Positions 46,158 through 56,735 of a DNA stretch of 64,000 nt are shown here, piece by piece (the first letter of the stretch is position 1; the number at the start of each line of letters is the position of its first letter). The translations under genes and the position numbers were made by a program. Source of the DNA: Anadara kagoshimensis (taxonomy: Eukaryota > Mollusca > Bivalvia > Arcoida > Arcidae); assembly GCA_021292105.1 (NCBI GenBank), contig CM037869.1:28659536-28723535 (forward strand), written 5' to 3'. The notes beneath the pieces are model-generated. The model saw nothing but the letters and a program-made list of their open reading frames with translations. It was not told where the DNA came from and ran no database searches.

Positions 46158-46553
46158 CTAAAATTTGTTTGGTGTTTTTACTTCAAAACGAATGCCCATG
46201 TTTTTTAAGAGAGATTTTGCAGTTTCTAATTTGCTTTCACTCCTAATTCTACAGCTAACGTTGTATCTTTGCTGTGGTCCCGTTCTTTGAGTTTTAACAC
46301 ATGGTTCCTCTTTAGGCTTTAATAGCCACGGCCCCGATGAGACCCCTGTTTTCATAAGCTGTGACATTACAAACGCGTTATCCCTCTTCAGATAGGCGTA
46401 AGTTTTTGAGTCGTCTTTAATCATTATGTCATTAGGATCTTTAGGGTTATCCATTTCCCATTCAAGTTTGTAACCTTGCCCAATTACTAACTGCTTTGGA
46501 CCATGATGGTGCATTCCAACTGCCCACATACTAGGAATTATGAGATGGAACAT
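46158..46553 (-). CDS. HIRAN-domain-like exon (open)
   Basis: The minus-strand frame is open for about 130 codons to a stop at 46158. It reads 'WAVGMHHHGPKQLVIGQGYK', 'EMDNPKDPNDIMIKDDSKTY', 'AYLKRDNAFVMSQLMK' and later 'GPWLLKPKEEP' and 'GPQQRYNVSCRIRSESK'. The 'Gly-x-His...Gly-x-x-x-x-Leu...Asp-Asn-Pro-x-Asp-x-Asn-x-Ile' pattern fits the HIRAN domain, a DNA-end-binding module of Rad5/HLTF-type proteins that also occurs in stand-alone proteins. Upstream, 'attttgtttcgttttag' at 46554 is a good splice acceptor, so this looks like a last exon. The upstream exon is not identified. Multi-copy, transposon-associated versions are possible. Confidence 0.6.
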   Translation of the reverse strand: MFHLIIPSMWAVGMHHHGPKQLVIGQGYKLEWEMDNPKDPNDIMIKDDSKTYAYLKRDNAFVMSQLMKTGVSSGPWLLKPKEEPCVKTQRTGPQQRYNVSCRIRSESKLETAKSLLKNMGIRFEVKTPNKF

Positions 46554-46631
46554 TCTAAAACGAAACAAAATAAAATAAAATAAAATGAAACAAAATAAAA
46601 AAAATTACCGACTTTACACAGCAGTCCTTTT

Positions 46632-48275
46632 TAGCTCACCTGAGCCAAAGGCTCAGATGAGCTATTGCAATCTATCACCGTCCGTCGTGCGTAAACTTTA
46701 CATTTTAATCTTCTCCTCCAAGACTACTGGGCCAAATTTGACGAAACTTGGTGCTTATCATGCCTGGGTAACAGCCTTTCAAAATTGTGTTCGAGGTTTG
46801 GCCACGCCCAACAAGATGGCCGCTGTTACTAAAAATAGCAAAAAGACAAAAAAATCTTCTTCTCTGAAATCAAAAGGTGCAGGCAAATTTTGATTGGATA
46901 TTTGGATTCAGCATACCTAGGAACATTAAAATTGTGTTTTTCATAAAAATCAGATGAAAAATAGGTTACGCGTATTTTGCGTAAAATTACGTAATTTTTA
47001 AAATGAGACATTTATTGTTATAACTTCATAACGGCTGAAGATAATTGTATGGAGTTTTCACTGTTGATCTTGTCTTGCAATTTTCTTCCAATTGATGTCA
47101 AGGTCGAAGGTCAAGGTCATGTCCCATTTTTTGACCTTTGATAAAAAATGCTATTTTTTGCAAGATTTCTTGTGATAATGGCGTAGGATTTTCAGTTATT
47201 TGTAGGCATTGACATGACGATCATTTGGATACATAGATCAGGGTCATGGGTTCAAAGGTCAAGGTCACAGATGTCCAAGAATACCAAAATAGTTAATTTT
47301 CTGCAAAACTATGAATTTTTTGTATAGGCATGTATATAAGAATATTGTAGGTAATGGCACAATGGTCTTTTTGATATATGAGTAAAGGTCATGGGTTCAA
47401 AGGTCAAGGTCACAGATGTAAACAAGTACTGAAATGGTTAATTATCTCAAAAACTATAAACTTTTTGTATAGGCATGTATATTGGAATATTGTAGGTATT
47501 GGCCTAACGATCATTTTGATATATGAAAGAAGGTCATAGGTTCAAAGGTCAAGGTCATAGACGCGAACGAATACTTAAATGGTTAGTTATCTCAAAAACT
47601 ATAAACTTTTTGTATAGGCATGTATATTGGAATATTGTAGGTATTGGCCTAATGATCATTTTGATATATGAATGAAGGTCATAGGTTCAAAGGTCAAGGT
47701 CATAGAATTGAATGAATACCTAAATGGTTAATTAACTCAAAAACTATAAACTTTTTGTATAGGCATGTATATTGGAATATTGTAGGTATTGGCCTAATAA
47801 TCATTTTGATATATGAATGAAGGTCATAGATTCAAAGATCAAGGTCATAGCTGCGAACGAATATTTAAATGGTTAATTATCTCAAAAACTATAAACTTTT
47901 TGTATAGGCATGTATCAATCAAAAACAAACATACTTGCCAGAAGCAAAGTAAAAACTTTGGAACTGACAAGTTAGGTTAGACACGTGAACTTCCACCAGG
48001 GAAGGTGGAAGTTCACTATATTGGCCTAATGCACATTTTAATATACGGATGTTTTAGCTGTTTGTAAATAATATATTGTAGCTAGACTTTAGATATGTTA
48101 TATATAGCATACTTATATAATAATTATTATAACTAATTTGCAAAAATACTTGCATATTATTGGCCCTTACTGCTGAAAATTTTGATATTCTCTTTTATTA
48201 ATGTCATTGACCATTGAACCTCTGCATAAGATATGTACTCTTCCTCAGATGAGCGTTAAGGCCCATGTCTTGTTC
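46632..48275 (+). mobile_element. AGGTCA-rich interspersed repeat, copy 2, with 145-bp monomers
   Basis: It starts with the hairpin 'agctcacctgagcc-aaa-ggctcagatgagct' (46632-46662) and ends 'cagatgagcgttaaggccca'. Its core is a tandem array: the phrase 'tgtataggcatgtat' occurs at 47321, 47466, 47611, 47756 and 47901, exactly 145 bases apart each time. Each monomer holds 'ttcaaaggtcaaggtca' or a one-base variant. A Penelope-like fragment interrupts it at about 47917-48019. No ORF spans it. Confidence 0.85.
47917..48019 (-). mobile_element. Penelope-like 3' fragment with foldback end
   Basis: About 100 bases match the terminal region of the element at 61945 ('cagaagcaaagtaaaaactt', 'aactgacaagttaggttaga'). 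They are inserted into the fifth 145-bp monomer. The insertion finishes in an inverted repeat, 'gtgaacttccacc' - 'agggaa' - 'ggtggaagttcac', so the last 13 bases are duplicated in reverse. The host repeat resumes with 'atattggcctaatg'. Confidence 0.75.
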
Positions 48276-48550
48276 ACTAAAGACAAGGATATTTTTATAT
48301 GGTATTTTTTTAAATCTACGAACAGGACAAAATTCAGGAAAACTGGTGTACAACCCAATAAATAAAAAAATAAATTTGGAAAAGTAAAATACATTTATTA
48401 ACTTCATTTATATATAACAGTAAGACTTTTTTTAAAGACCATCTTTATATAAAGACCACCTGCCAGTCTTAAAAATCAAATGCAGAATGCTTATAAAACG
48501 AATACTCTTTGTACCCGGATTGGTCTTTAAATAATATAGACTTTATTGGT

Positions 48551-48588
<38 letters not shown>

Positions 48589-48689
48589 ATTTCTCGGACA
48601 TTATTTTTCACTTATATATAGACTCCATTCATTCGTTAATATATTATTCATTCAATTAATCATTCAGGGATAGATCTCCGGGAAATGGG
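48276..48689. other. no gene; AT microsatellite
   Basis: AT-rich DNA with 'tctctctctctatatatata' alternation at about 48552-48590. 'tatataaagaccacctgcca' near 48448 resembles the subterminal phrase of the MITE at 45266-46130 and may be a fragment of it. Confidence 0.5.
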
Positions 48690-49140
48690 GATCGAAGTTA
48701 GGGGTACATATAATATCAATGGGTCCCTAAATTCGATCACTCGTTTTTTTTGTTTTACCCATATCAATACCGAAATTTCTCATATTTCTCATAAAAACAT
48801 TTATTATTATGCAAATATAAGATATTTTCTTTCTCTAAAGATCATTATAAAATAAGTAGTAATATAAATTAACAGTTTACAAGCTATAAGACTGCATGGC
48901 ATACTTACGTGTCACTAGCTTAAATCTGCCGCCGCAAAAACTGCAACGTCACAACTCGATATCAACCAATCAGAAGGCCCGATTCAGGGAAAGGACGCGT
49001 GTCTGATTGATGGCATTCCGTTAAATATAGCACATGGGGGAAACCCATAGTGAGAGTTTATTCAAAATTCTAAACACAGTTTGTCATCGCCGTGAAATGT
49101 AAACCGATCGAAATTAGGAGAGGTATTCCTAAGTTCGATC
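48690..49140. mobile_element. putative foldback element with GATCGAA ends
   Basis: The left end is itself a hairpin ('gatcgaagttagggg' to 'ctaaattcgatc', 48690-48738) and the right end is another ('gatcgaaattagga' to 'tcctaagttcgatc', 49106-49140). The outer sequences are also inverted to each other (GATCGAAGTTAGG against GATCGAACTTAGG read inward). The 450-base interior has 'aaccaatcag' and 'ttaaatata' but no gene. No target duplication is clear. Confidence 0.5.
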
Positions 49141-49304
49141 AAAGTTTTAAAACTACATTATTGTTTTTAAAACCATGCTAAGAACGGTTGAAAAGTTTTT
49201 AAATCAATTAAACTTACAGGTTTTTTTTTTGCTTGTTCGTCTTATTATATATGCAAGATCTATAAAATGTTGTACATATTCAAATATTTTTTACTATCGT
49301 TTAG

Positions 49305-49560
49305 AAAAGATGGATGATCGCTACCCCTGTGTTGAATGTTCTAATGAGTGTACTTCTGAAACAATTGAATGTTCAGCCTGTTTGAAATGGGTACAATTTG
49401 CTTGTGTTCCATTGAACAAGTCTTTAATTTTTCTCTTGGTCGCATCAAGCTCTGCAGTTTCGTTGTCGTTTGTACACATTTAAAGATTGTCACTTCGACT
49501 TTGAGCAATTGCTCTCCGAGTATTTCATTATTGTATTTATTTAATTATATTACACCCGTG
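49305..49560 (+). pseudogene. PHD-finger-like exon, degenerate
   Basis: After a good acceptor ('tttactatcgtttag', ending 49304) a frame opens with ATG at 49310. It reads 'MDDRYPCVECSNECTSETIE' then 'CSACLKWVQFACVPLNK'. The Cys-x2-Cys...Cys...Cys-x2-Cys...Trp...Cys spacing is that of a PHD finger, a reader of histone tails. The His that normally follows the Trp (Trp-x-His) is replaced by Gln. After residue 42 the frame shifts ('SLGRIKLCSFVVVCTHLK', then 'KDCHFDFEQLLSEYF' in the next frame), so the copy appears inactive. The NADAR-like fragment 1 kb downstream on the same strand may belong to the same gene. Confidence 0.5.
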
Positions 49561-50560
49561 ACAGATAAAAATTGACCTGATTCAATAAAATATTGATTAT
49601 ATTTTATAAACGAAAAAGGACTGTTTCGGGAAAGTTTGTTAACCACTTTCAGAAAAAACGTAAGCCAAATCTAAAAACAAAACGGACGGAAACGAAAGCT
49701 GTAGCTTCACTTGATAGACGTTAGACTAATAACAACTGCGAGTCAATGAACCATATGCATGTTCTGAAACAAATGACGGACTGGAAATCAAAATCATTGG
49801 TTCATATTGTAGAATTGATTGAAGGACTTGTTAAAACCTAATACAAAGATTTCAGAGGTCCACTTGTACCGACTGGTTGGTATCTCTTTTATGATACGCA
49901 CAAGCATTTCGGTGCTAGCAGATCTGTGTGGGCGTCAAAAACGACAGACGAACGGAACAGACTATAAAAATTAATAAGTTATGTTTCAAAAGACAGAAAC
50001 TTCCAAAGACGGACAAAATATTGTAGCGGCCCCAAGGACACAAGGAAAGAAAATTGGACAAAGAAACGGAAAGTATATGAACGGACTGCTTCGACAAAAA
50101 ACGGAATAAACATTATGGTTAATTCCAAAGAGTTGTGATGCTGTTGTCAGCCGGGACAGGCACGATTTTGATGTAAATCCAACTACACATTTTTTACTAA
50201 GTCATAATTTTTAATTATTATGTATTATTTTTGATTTTTTTCAAAAATCAATTTAGTTACAAAACGGGAAAAAAATTAATATTTGCATTAACATGAGTTG
50301 AATTCAAACTGAGTATGGGATGGTGATTGTCAGTTAACCGAAGGTGATAATAATAGCTTTACTTTTGCTTGCGTATGGTTAATCGTTCCTCTAGTTTGGG
50401 ATGCTAGAGGGTGGGTAAAGAGGCTTGAATGATTGAAATAGTGAGTAGATACTCACCAAGTCTGGAGGTATATAATGAGTGTTGCATGTGTACATTTCCA
50501 ATAGTTAAATTATTTTTATTCTATTTTTTGTTTTTTTAGATTTTGTGTTTTAAGTGTAGT
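49561..50560. other. between PHD and NADAR fragments; nothing recognised
   Basis: Short plus- and minus-strand frames are broken by stops. If the PHD and NADAR fragments come from one gene this would be intron and lost coding sequence. I see no reverse transcriptase or endonuclease motif in it. Confidence 0.4.
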
Positions 50561-50805
50561 ATGGCAGGTGATAGGATATATTTTAAGGGAGAAAGGTGTG
50601 CTGTGATTTAGAAAACAACAGACGACGATTTTCAAGTGTAGAACATTGTTATCAGTTTTGCAAAGCCGAGATGTGTGGATATTCAAACATTTGGGACGAG
50701 ATATTTTGTAGTGGCAGTCGTAGAGATGCTAAGTTATTGTTAAACAGATTGTGTGTAGTGAGAGACATTGATTATGATGGAATAGTTATTGAATTTGAAG
50801 TTTGA
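50561..50805 (+). pseudogene. NADAR-domain-like fragment
   Basis: A frame starting 50561 reads 'MAGDRIYFKGERC' and stops. A shifted frame from 50596 reads 'CCDLENNRRRFSSVEHCYQF' and 'CKAEMCGYSNIWDEIFCSGS', then 'RRDAKLLLNRLCVVRDIDYD'. This matches the NADAR (YbiA-like) fold, a predicted N-glycosidase acting on ADP-ribose-related compounds: 'ydgdriyF.GE', then 'F.SVEHxYQ...KA', then 'DAK'. About ten residues between the two blocks (the 'LSNFYP' region) are lost at the frame change. It lies 1 kb after a PHD-like exon. Broken frames continue to about 51330 without a recognised domain. Confidence 0.6.
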
Positions 50806-51339
50806 ACAAGTGGGCGTGTTTAGAGAGGTACTGGTGAGCTTGAGTTAATGTGTACGATAAGATTTGGGGAAGTGGTTTTGACGGAAAATGAGAAAATGTG
50901 TTTGGAGTGATGCTAATGAGGCTGAGATATGAACGAACAGTTTTAGATTTGCACGAGTGTGTTCCAGTTGCATATAGAGACTAGGGAGAGAGGTGGGCAC
51001 AGTGTCGTTTCAACCGGGGATTGTTAGGTTTTTGGAGTGGGAGGAATGAGAGCAGGCAACATAAAGAGAGAGAGGTTCTGGAGAATGTTTATATATTTCG
51101 TGCTGATTTAGTTTTTCATGCATCTAGGTGGAAATGTTATAGTGCGTGATATAAAGAAGGTGGTAGACAGTTTGCTAGATAGTGGCGTGAAGGCGTTGGA
51201 GTTGGGGAAATTAAGTGTGAGAATTTCAGTATGGCTCTGGGTGTGGATTTAAGTGTTTTACTAGAGTATTAGGAAGAAAAACAGGTGGTTGGGGAAGAGG
51301 TTTTCGAAGAGGACGTGTGTTGATATGGAAGCACTTACA

Positions 51340-54330
51340 GATCATAACATAAATAAATGATAAAAATTACTGCGCATGCAGCTTACACTGTCCACAGATT
51401 GCGCATTGCTACTTTTATTTTAAATTGCCGACAAATTCTTCCCCATTTTTTTTTCTACAGTTGGCCGATTTTTATTTTTTTAAATATTTAATTATAATAT
51501 ATTTTTTTAAATCCGAGTCGTCATTCTCCATTTAACCATTATTTTTTGCATGTAGGACTAGTAGAAGACAGTTGTGTGTGTAAACATAATTGTAGACTTT
51601 TATTATTTAAGATTGTATACTTTGAAAACGTATTCCTAACATTTAACAGTGGTGTCATGTGCTACTTTAAAGTAGACTTTTTATAAAACAATATATTTAA
51701 AAGTAGCACATGACAGTGGTGCTCGAGAATCCGAATCCAATATAAAAAAACGGATTTTTATAATACTATTTATGTTTTAAAGGCGAAAGTTTGTGAAACG
51801 CGATTTAAGGAAATTCTTAGCTAAGGACGAAAATAAAGAAATTAGGTTAAGGAAATTCTTAAGCTAAGGAATGATTGTGAAACTAGAACCCTAGTCGGAG
51901 TGCATGATGTAATACCCGAAATCCTGCTTCACCTGCTGTGTATTCCCGGGAAAGGTAGGAAATACCAGCGCCACGTTCCGAGGGGAATGCGTAGCATAAT
52001 AGAAAGCCTCATAAATATAACCAAGCTGCTGTTTGTGTAATGTGTTTGTATTATGTACGTCTGTGTTTGTGTACGTTGTGTCATGTGACTGTTGGTACGT
52101 TTTGTATGCTTATATTTGTTGACACGTGACTGGACGGACAATTTATGCTAATTTATTTATTAAATCATTCTGGCTTTAGATTTTATTCTGAGAGGTTGTT
52201 TTTTAAGAGAAATCCATATAAACTTTTATAGTTTATTTATACAGAATTCTGGTATGTTAAATTATTTATATAATATTTTTATAATGATTATGATTACAAA
52301 TTCTAAAATATTACCGCGATTGTTATTATAGAAATTTATTGTTAATTTAGCAAATTACTCAAAATATCGTATATATGTATTCTTGGGTTTTTCTTATTAC
52401 CACTTTGAATATCAAAATGAATCCTAGATGGACAGACAAAATAAAGAATATTTTATAATTAAGGAGAGTTCTGTCCTATATTATACATGCTCCACCGACT
52501 AGTTACAAAATGGCGCCCACGTTAATTTGATATTATATTGAAGAGTTAGAATGACCAGGATTTGGAAGATTTCGTTGAAATCAAGTGCGTTGTATAGTTA
52601 ATAATAACGATCGATCGTAAAAAGGCCTAATTATTTTTTTCTAATAATGGAGGACCCCAGGGAGCACATGCGCAAGACAACTTTTGTTTTAGTACTTCCT
52701 GTGTATTTATGAATGGATTCTATAAATCGCGTGTGTAACACCCCGCGTGGTGCATCGCTGGAGACGACGTATATGTAAATATTTTGTGACTTTATATTTG
52801 ACATTTTTTGTATATTATTTTTGCTTTATATGTATTTTTGTTGCATTTATCATTACGTCTCATTTTTAAAGCATCAGCCATGCTGAATGCTTTATAGCGA
52901 TCGTTGGATTTTTTCGTATTTAGCGCCGCTCTCATTTCACCTTGACAGCCAATCAAATCCTTCGTTTCGACTGAAATTACGGGAATTTCCATATACGGTA
53001 TCCCAGGTATGTATAAACTCTAATCTGAGTGATTGGGTCTCCCGGAAAGTTACGAAAGCAATGTTTTCATCATGATCTGAAATCTATTCATACGCGTATT
53101 AGTCCGTAATTGTTTTTGTTGGATATATATTTTAAATTTTCACTTTTAAGATAAAAACCATAAAAATCCATTCAGTATACGCCCCTTGGAAAACCCAACA
53201 AAAATGTCGATCTTGTCAGTTCGCGCCGACGTTCTTCTTTTTGACCTACAGTGCTGTACATAGTCGCCGCCATATTGGATTATTTTAATTTACGCAAAGT
53301 GACATCGATAAATAAACATAAAGTATGCTCATTAAACATTTTTTAAGTTAAATAACTTTAAACATGGATCACATTTGATGGTAAATTATATTTATTTTTA
53401 AAAAATTTATTGTCAATAATATTTCGTGTTTGGGATATCCCGACCTGGTTCATTAATATTCATCATAACGTCACGAGGATTTTCCCGCTTTCATTGGGTA
53501 TTGTCAGTTTACCGGTAGCGAAATTAAGGAAAACAAAAAAGTAGAAATCAAAGATTATTCCCAGAAATGTGATACGAAACTGAAAGAAGAAGTTTATTTA
53601 CAAGTTATTGGCTATGTTGATAAATCGTTTGTGACTCGTGAAGTTGTGTAGGATATCGATACCGTAGTTCGTATGCAAATTAGCCATGTGTTTGGGGACA
53701 TGTCTGCATTTGACACCCGATGCCCCTGCTCAAATGTATTCACATAGCGTAGTGACTGACCTTTTTAGTCCAGTACACCCTTGCCCCTTTTAAAATGATC
53801 ACGACACCCTGTCCTTTTCAGTTATCAGTTTAATATAAAAACGGCATGCTTTATTCTCGAATCTCTGCAAATACTTCCGATCTTCCGCACACACTCCACT
53901 TCTCACCATATGTCTCCGAAGACAGACAATTTCATCATCAATGTTCATTTAAATACATTTTCCAGTTGTTTATTTTGAATCAACAAAATAAATCGCAAGA
54001 AAGAACAACTTGAAATCAAAATCTAAACAAAACTGAAAAAAAACGATGTTTTTAAATTTTCAGATAAAATTTATTTACCTTGTTACAAGTCCTTATTAGA
54101 TCGTTTTTACAGTGGATATCAGATTAAAGTTGTTGTCAGTAGTTTAATCCATGGTTTTTACAACCTTTAATTTCTTTTCATGAAGCCATATTACTTTATT
54201 TCACATAAAATGTGGCCACTGGACATAACAAAACTGTTATTGTGCTTTCTTAAGTTCTTCCGATTTCTAGAGCACCGTTGGTGAAGTAGAACAGAAACTA
54301 AGGGCGGGAAAATAGGGTACCAATCTTGTG
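51340..54330. other. no gene seen; one 15-bp-arm hairpin
   Basis: About 3 kb without supported coding sequence. A hairpin at 51654-51714 has perfect 15-base arms ('gtcatgtgctacttt' and its complement) flanked by 'cagtggt' on both sides. Nothing else recognised. Confidence 0.5.
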
Positions 54331-54893
54331 AACTCAACTCCTCTTACAGTTTTCAACCAAAAACCTTGAAACTTCGCAGAATGTTTCTATATATATTGAG
54401 GATGTGCATCTGACTTTATGGAAATATTTCAAGATTTTCCCCCCATTTTTCAAGACTTTGAAACTTAGTCACTTTTTAGCAAGTATTAGAATGGGGGTAT
54501 CTACTTTGTGAACTCAACTCCTCTTACAGATTTCAACCAAAAGCCTTGAAACTTCACAGAATGTTAATATATATATTGAGGATGTGACCTGACTTTATGG
54601 AAATATTTCAAGATTTGTTCCCCCATCTTTCCAGACTTTAAAACTTAGTCACTTTTTAGCAAGTATTTGAATGGGGGTACCTACTTTGTGAACTCAACTC
54701 CTCCTACAGTTTTCAACCAAAAGCCTTGAAACTTCACAGCATGTTTATATATATATTGAAGATGTGCACCTGACTTTATGGAAACATTTTAAGATTTTTT
54801 TCCCATTTTTCCAGACTTTGAAACTTAGTCACTTTTTAGCAAGTATTAGAATGGGGGTACCTACTTTGTGAACTCAACTCCTCTTACAGTTTC
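54331..54893. repeat. satellite, 180-bp unit, three full copies
   Basis: 'aactcaactcctcttacag' starts at 54331, 54511, 54691 and 54871, so the period is exactly 180 bases for three units, then a short partial unit. Each unit holds 'caaccaaaagccttgaaact', 'cctgactttatggaaa.att', 'ccagactttgaaacttagtc' and 'actttttagcaagtatt'. Degenerate units of the same family lie at 35256-35620. Confidence 0.9.
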
Positions 54894-55300
54894 TCTTAAA
54901 TTCAAAGTAATTTTATTGTAACATTTTAGTTGTCTAATTAATAATCAATTAATTTTCAATTAATCGTATTCAGAAATATTTCCCCCTTTTGTACACAATT
55001 CTTGTCAACAAACATTTTTTGAAAGAGACAGTTGCCTGGACAACTTCTGTAATTAGGAGGTACAGATTATTTGCTTATTGTGTCAGGATGGTTTATACCA
55101 ATTCAGGCTTTTGAAGCTCACTTGGACAATTTATATATATTCAACAATAATTTTAAATACATTTAAATTATTTCTAAAACAAAGGTTTTATTTTTATTTT
55201 TATTTTTTTTTCAAATTAATTGTGAATTCAATGAATAAAATTAATGACTTCAACAATGGTTAATCTGTCAATTGCAAGTCAAGGGAAATAGCTGGTCATG
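54894..55300. other. no gene seen
   Basis: AT-rich, with a T-rich stretch around 55180-55215. Nothing recognised. Confidence 0.5.
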
Positions 55301-55309
55301 GTGAAAGTT

Positions 55310-55843
55310 TTTTTTGTGATGATGACACTATGTCGATGATGATGTGGCATGATCATCTGATGAAGATGATGACATTCAGTTCTGCTGCTGCCGATGATGA
55401 TGATGATGTCACCATGATGATGATGATATGACATGAGGAGATATAATGATGATGATGATGATGACATGAGGAGATATGATGATGATGTGACACGAGGACA
55501 TATGATAATGATGTTGATGATGGTGATGACATGAGTTCTGTTGATGCCGATGATGATAATGATTATCGTGATGAAGAAGATGATAATGATGGTGGTGATG
55601 AAAATAAGCTCTGCTGCTATGAATGATGATGGTGATGATGACGATGTGACTTGACGAACTATGATGATGATTATGATGGTGACATGAGTTCTGTTGCTAC
55701 CGATGATGATGATGGTGGCAATGATGACATTCAGTACTGCTGAGCACTGCCGATAGTATGATGATGATGATGATGATGATGAAGATGGTGGTGATGATGG
55801 TGATGACATTCAGTTCTGCTGCTGTCGATGATGATAATAATTC

Positions 55844-55877
<34 letters not shown>

Positions 55878-56085
55878 CAAAGCCAATGTCTTCATGCTGA
55901 TGATGATGACATTCAGTACTGCTGCTGCTGATAATGATGATGATTATGTGACACGAAGAGCTATGATGATGATGTGACCATATTAAATTTAATGATGTAA
56001 CATGAGGATTTCTGAAAATGATTAATATAATGGTGGTGGTGATTGTCATGGCATGGGTTCTACTGCTGCTGCTAATGACGACGAC

Positions 56086-56118
<33 letters not shown>

Positions 56119-56185
56119 ATCTTCATGTTGATGATCAAAATGTGATATGAGGAGTGATAATGATGATGATGGTGGTGATTACAGA
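55310..56185. repeat. long imperfect GAT-rich repeat
   Basis: Runs of 'gatgatgatgatgatgatga' alternate with the short phrase 'gatgacattcagttctgctg' (with variants 'acatgagttctgttg', 'acattcagtactgctg'), which recurs at spacings of roughly 60-180 bases. It looks like a trinucleotide microsatellite that has expanded together with the phrase into a minisatellite. Frames across it (Ser, His and Ile runs on the minus strand) are low-complexity artefacts. Confidence 0.85.
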
Positions 56186-56735
56186 TCCGGTTTGGGTTTT
56201 CTTTCAGTCAACTGCGTTTTAGTGGAGTTATGCCCCTTTCACTGTGAATTTTATCAAAATGATGGTTTCTCTGGACTTTTTTCCGTTACACTTGAGATAT
56301 TTCACTCAGATTTGGGGTCGCGTCTTTAGTAGCCTCTCTTTGTTTTTGAAAAATTGAAAATTTATATTTATGCGAATTACTTAGTTTACTCAATTGATAA
56401 ACATTGCGTGGCATGTCCATTTTGACCATTGTAACATATTTATATGTTAGAACCTAACAACTTGCTTAAAAAGCAGACTTGTTGTTAGAAGCTTCCCGAT
56501 CACAGTATCTATTATTTGCATGATTTTTATTTGTTACTGATTCATTAGACAAATCTCAGTTTCAAGTGCACATTTTTTTTTTATCAAATTGCTCAGTTTA
56601 GCTGATGCTTCAGTACCTTCAGTACTTTGATTTATGTGCAGGATCATCATGGTCTTCCTCATCATCAAACTGTGGATTACAGGATGCCTCCTCCACAATT
56701 ATTTCATCCTGAGGCTGACAATACATTTATATATA
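56186..56735. other. no gene seen
   Basis: AT-rich lead-in to the gag remnant. It may include the 5' part of the same retrotransposon, but no LTR pair was found. Confidence 0.4.

Noticed and set aside
48935-49035. CCAAT and TATA-like elements ahead of the PHD-like exon as a promoter
   Set aside because: The motifs are short, lie inside the putative foldback element and have no independent support.
55279-56049. Long minus-strand ORFs rich in Ser, Ile and His
   Set aside because: Translation of the GAT-rich repeat; low-complexity artefact.
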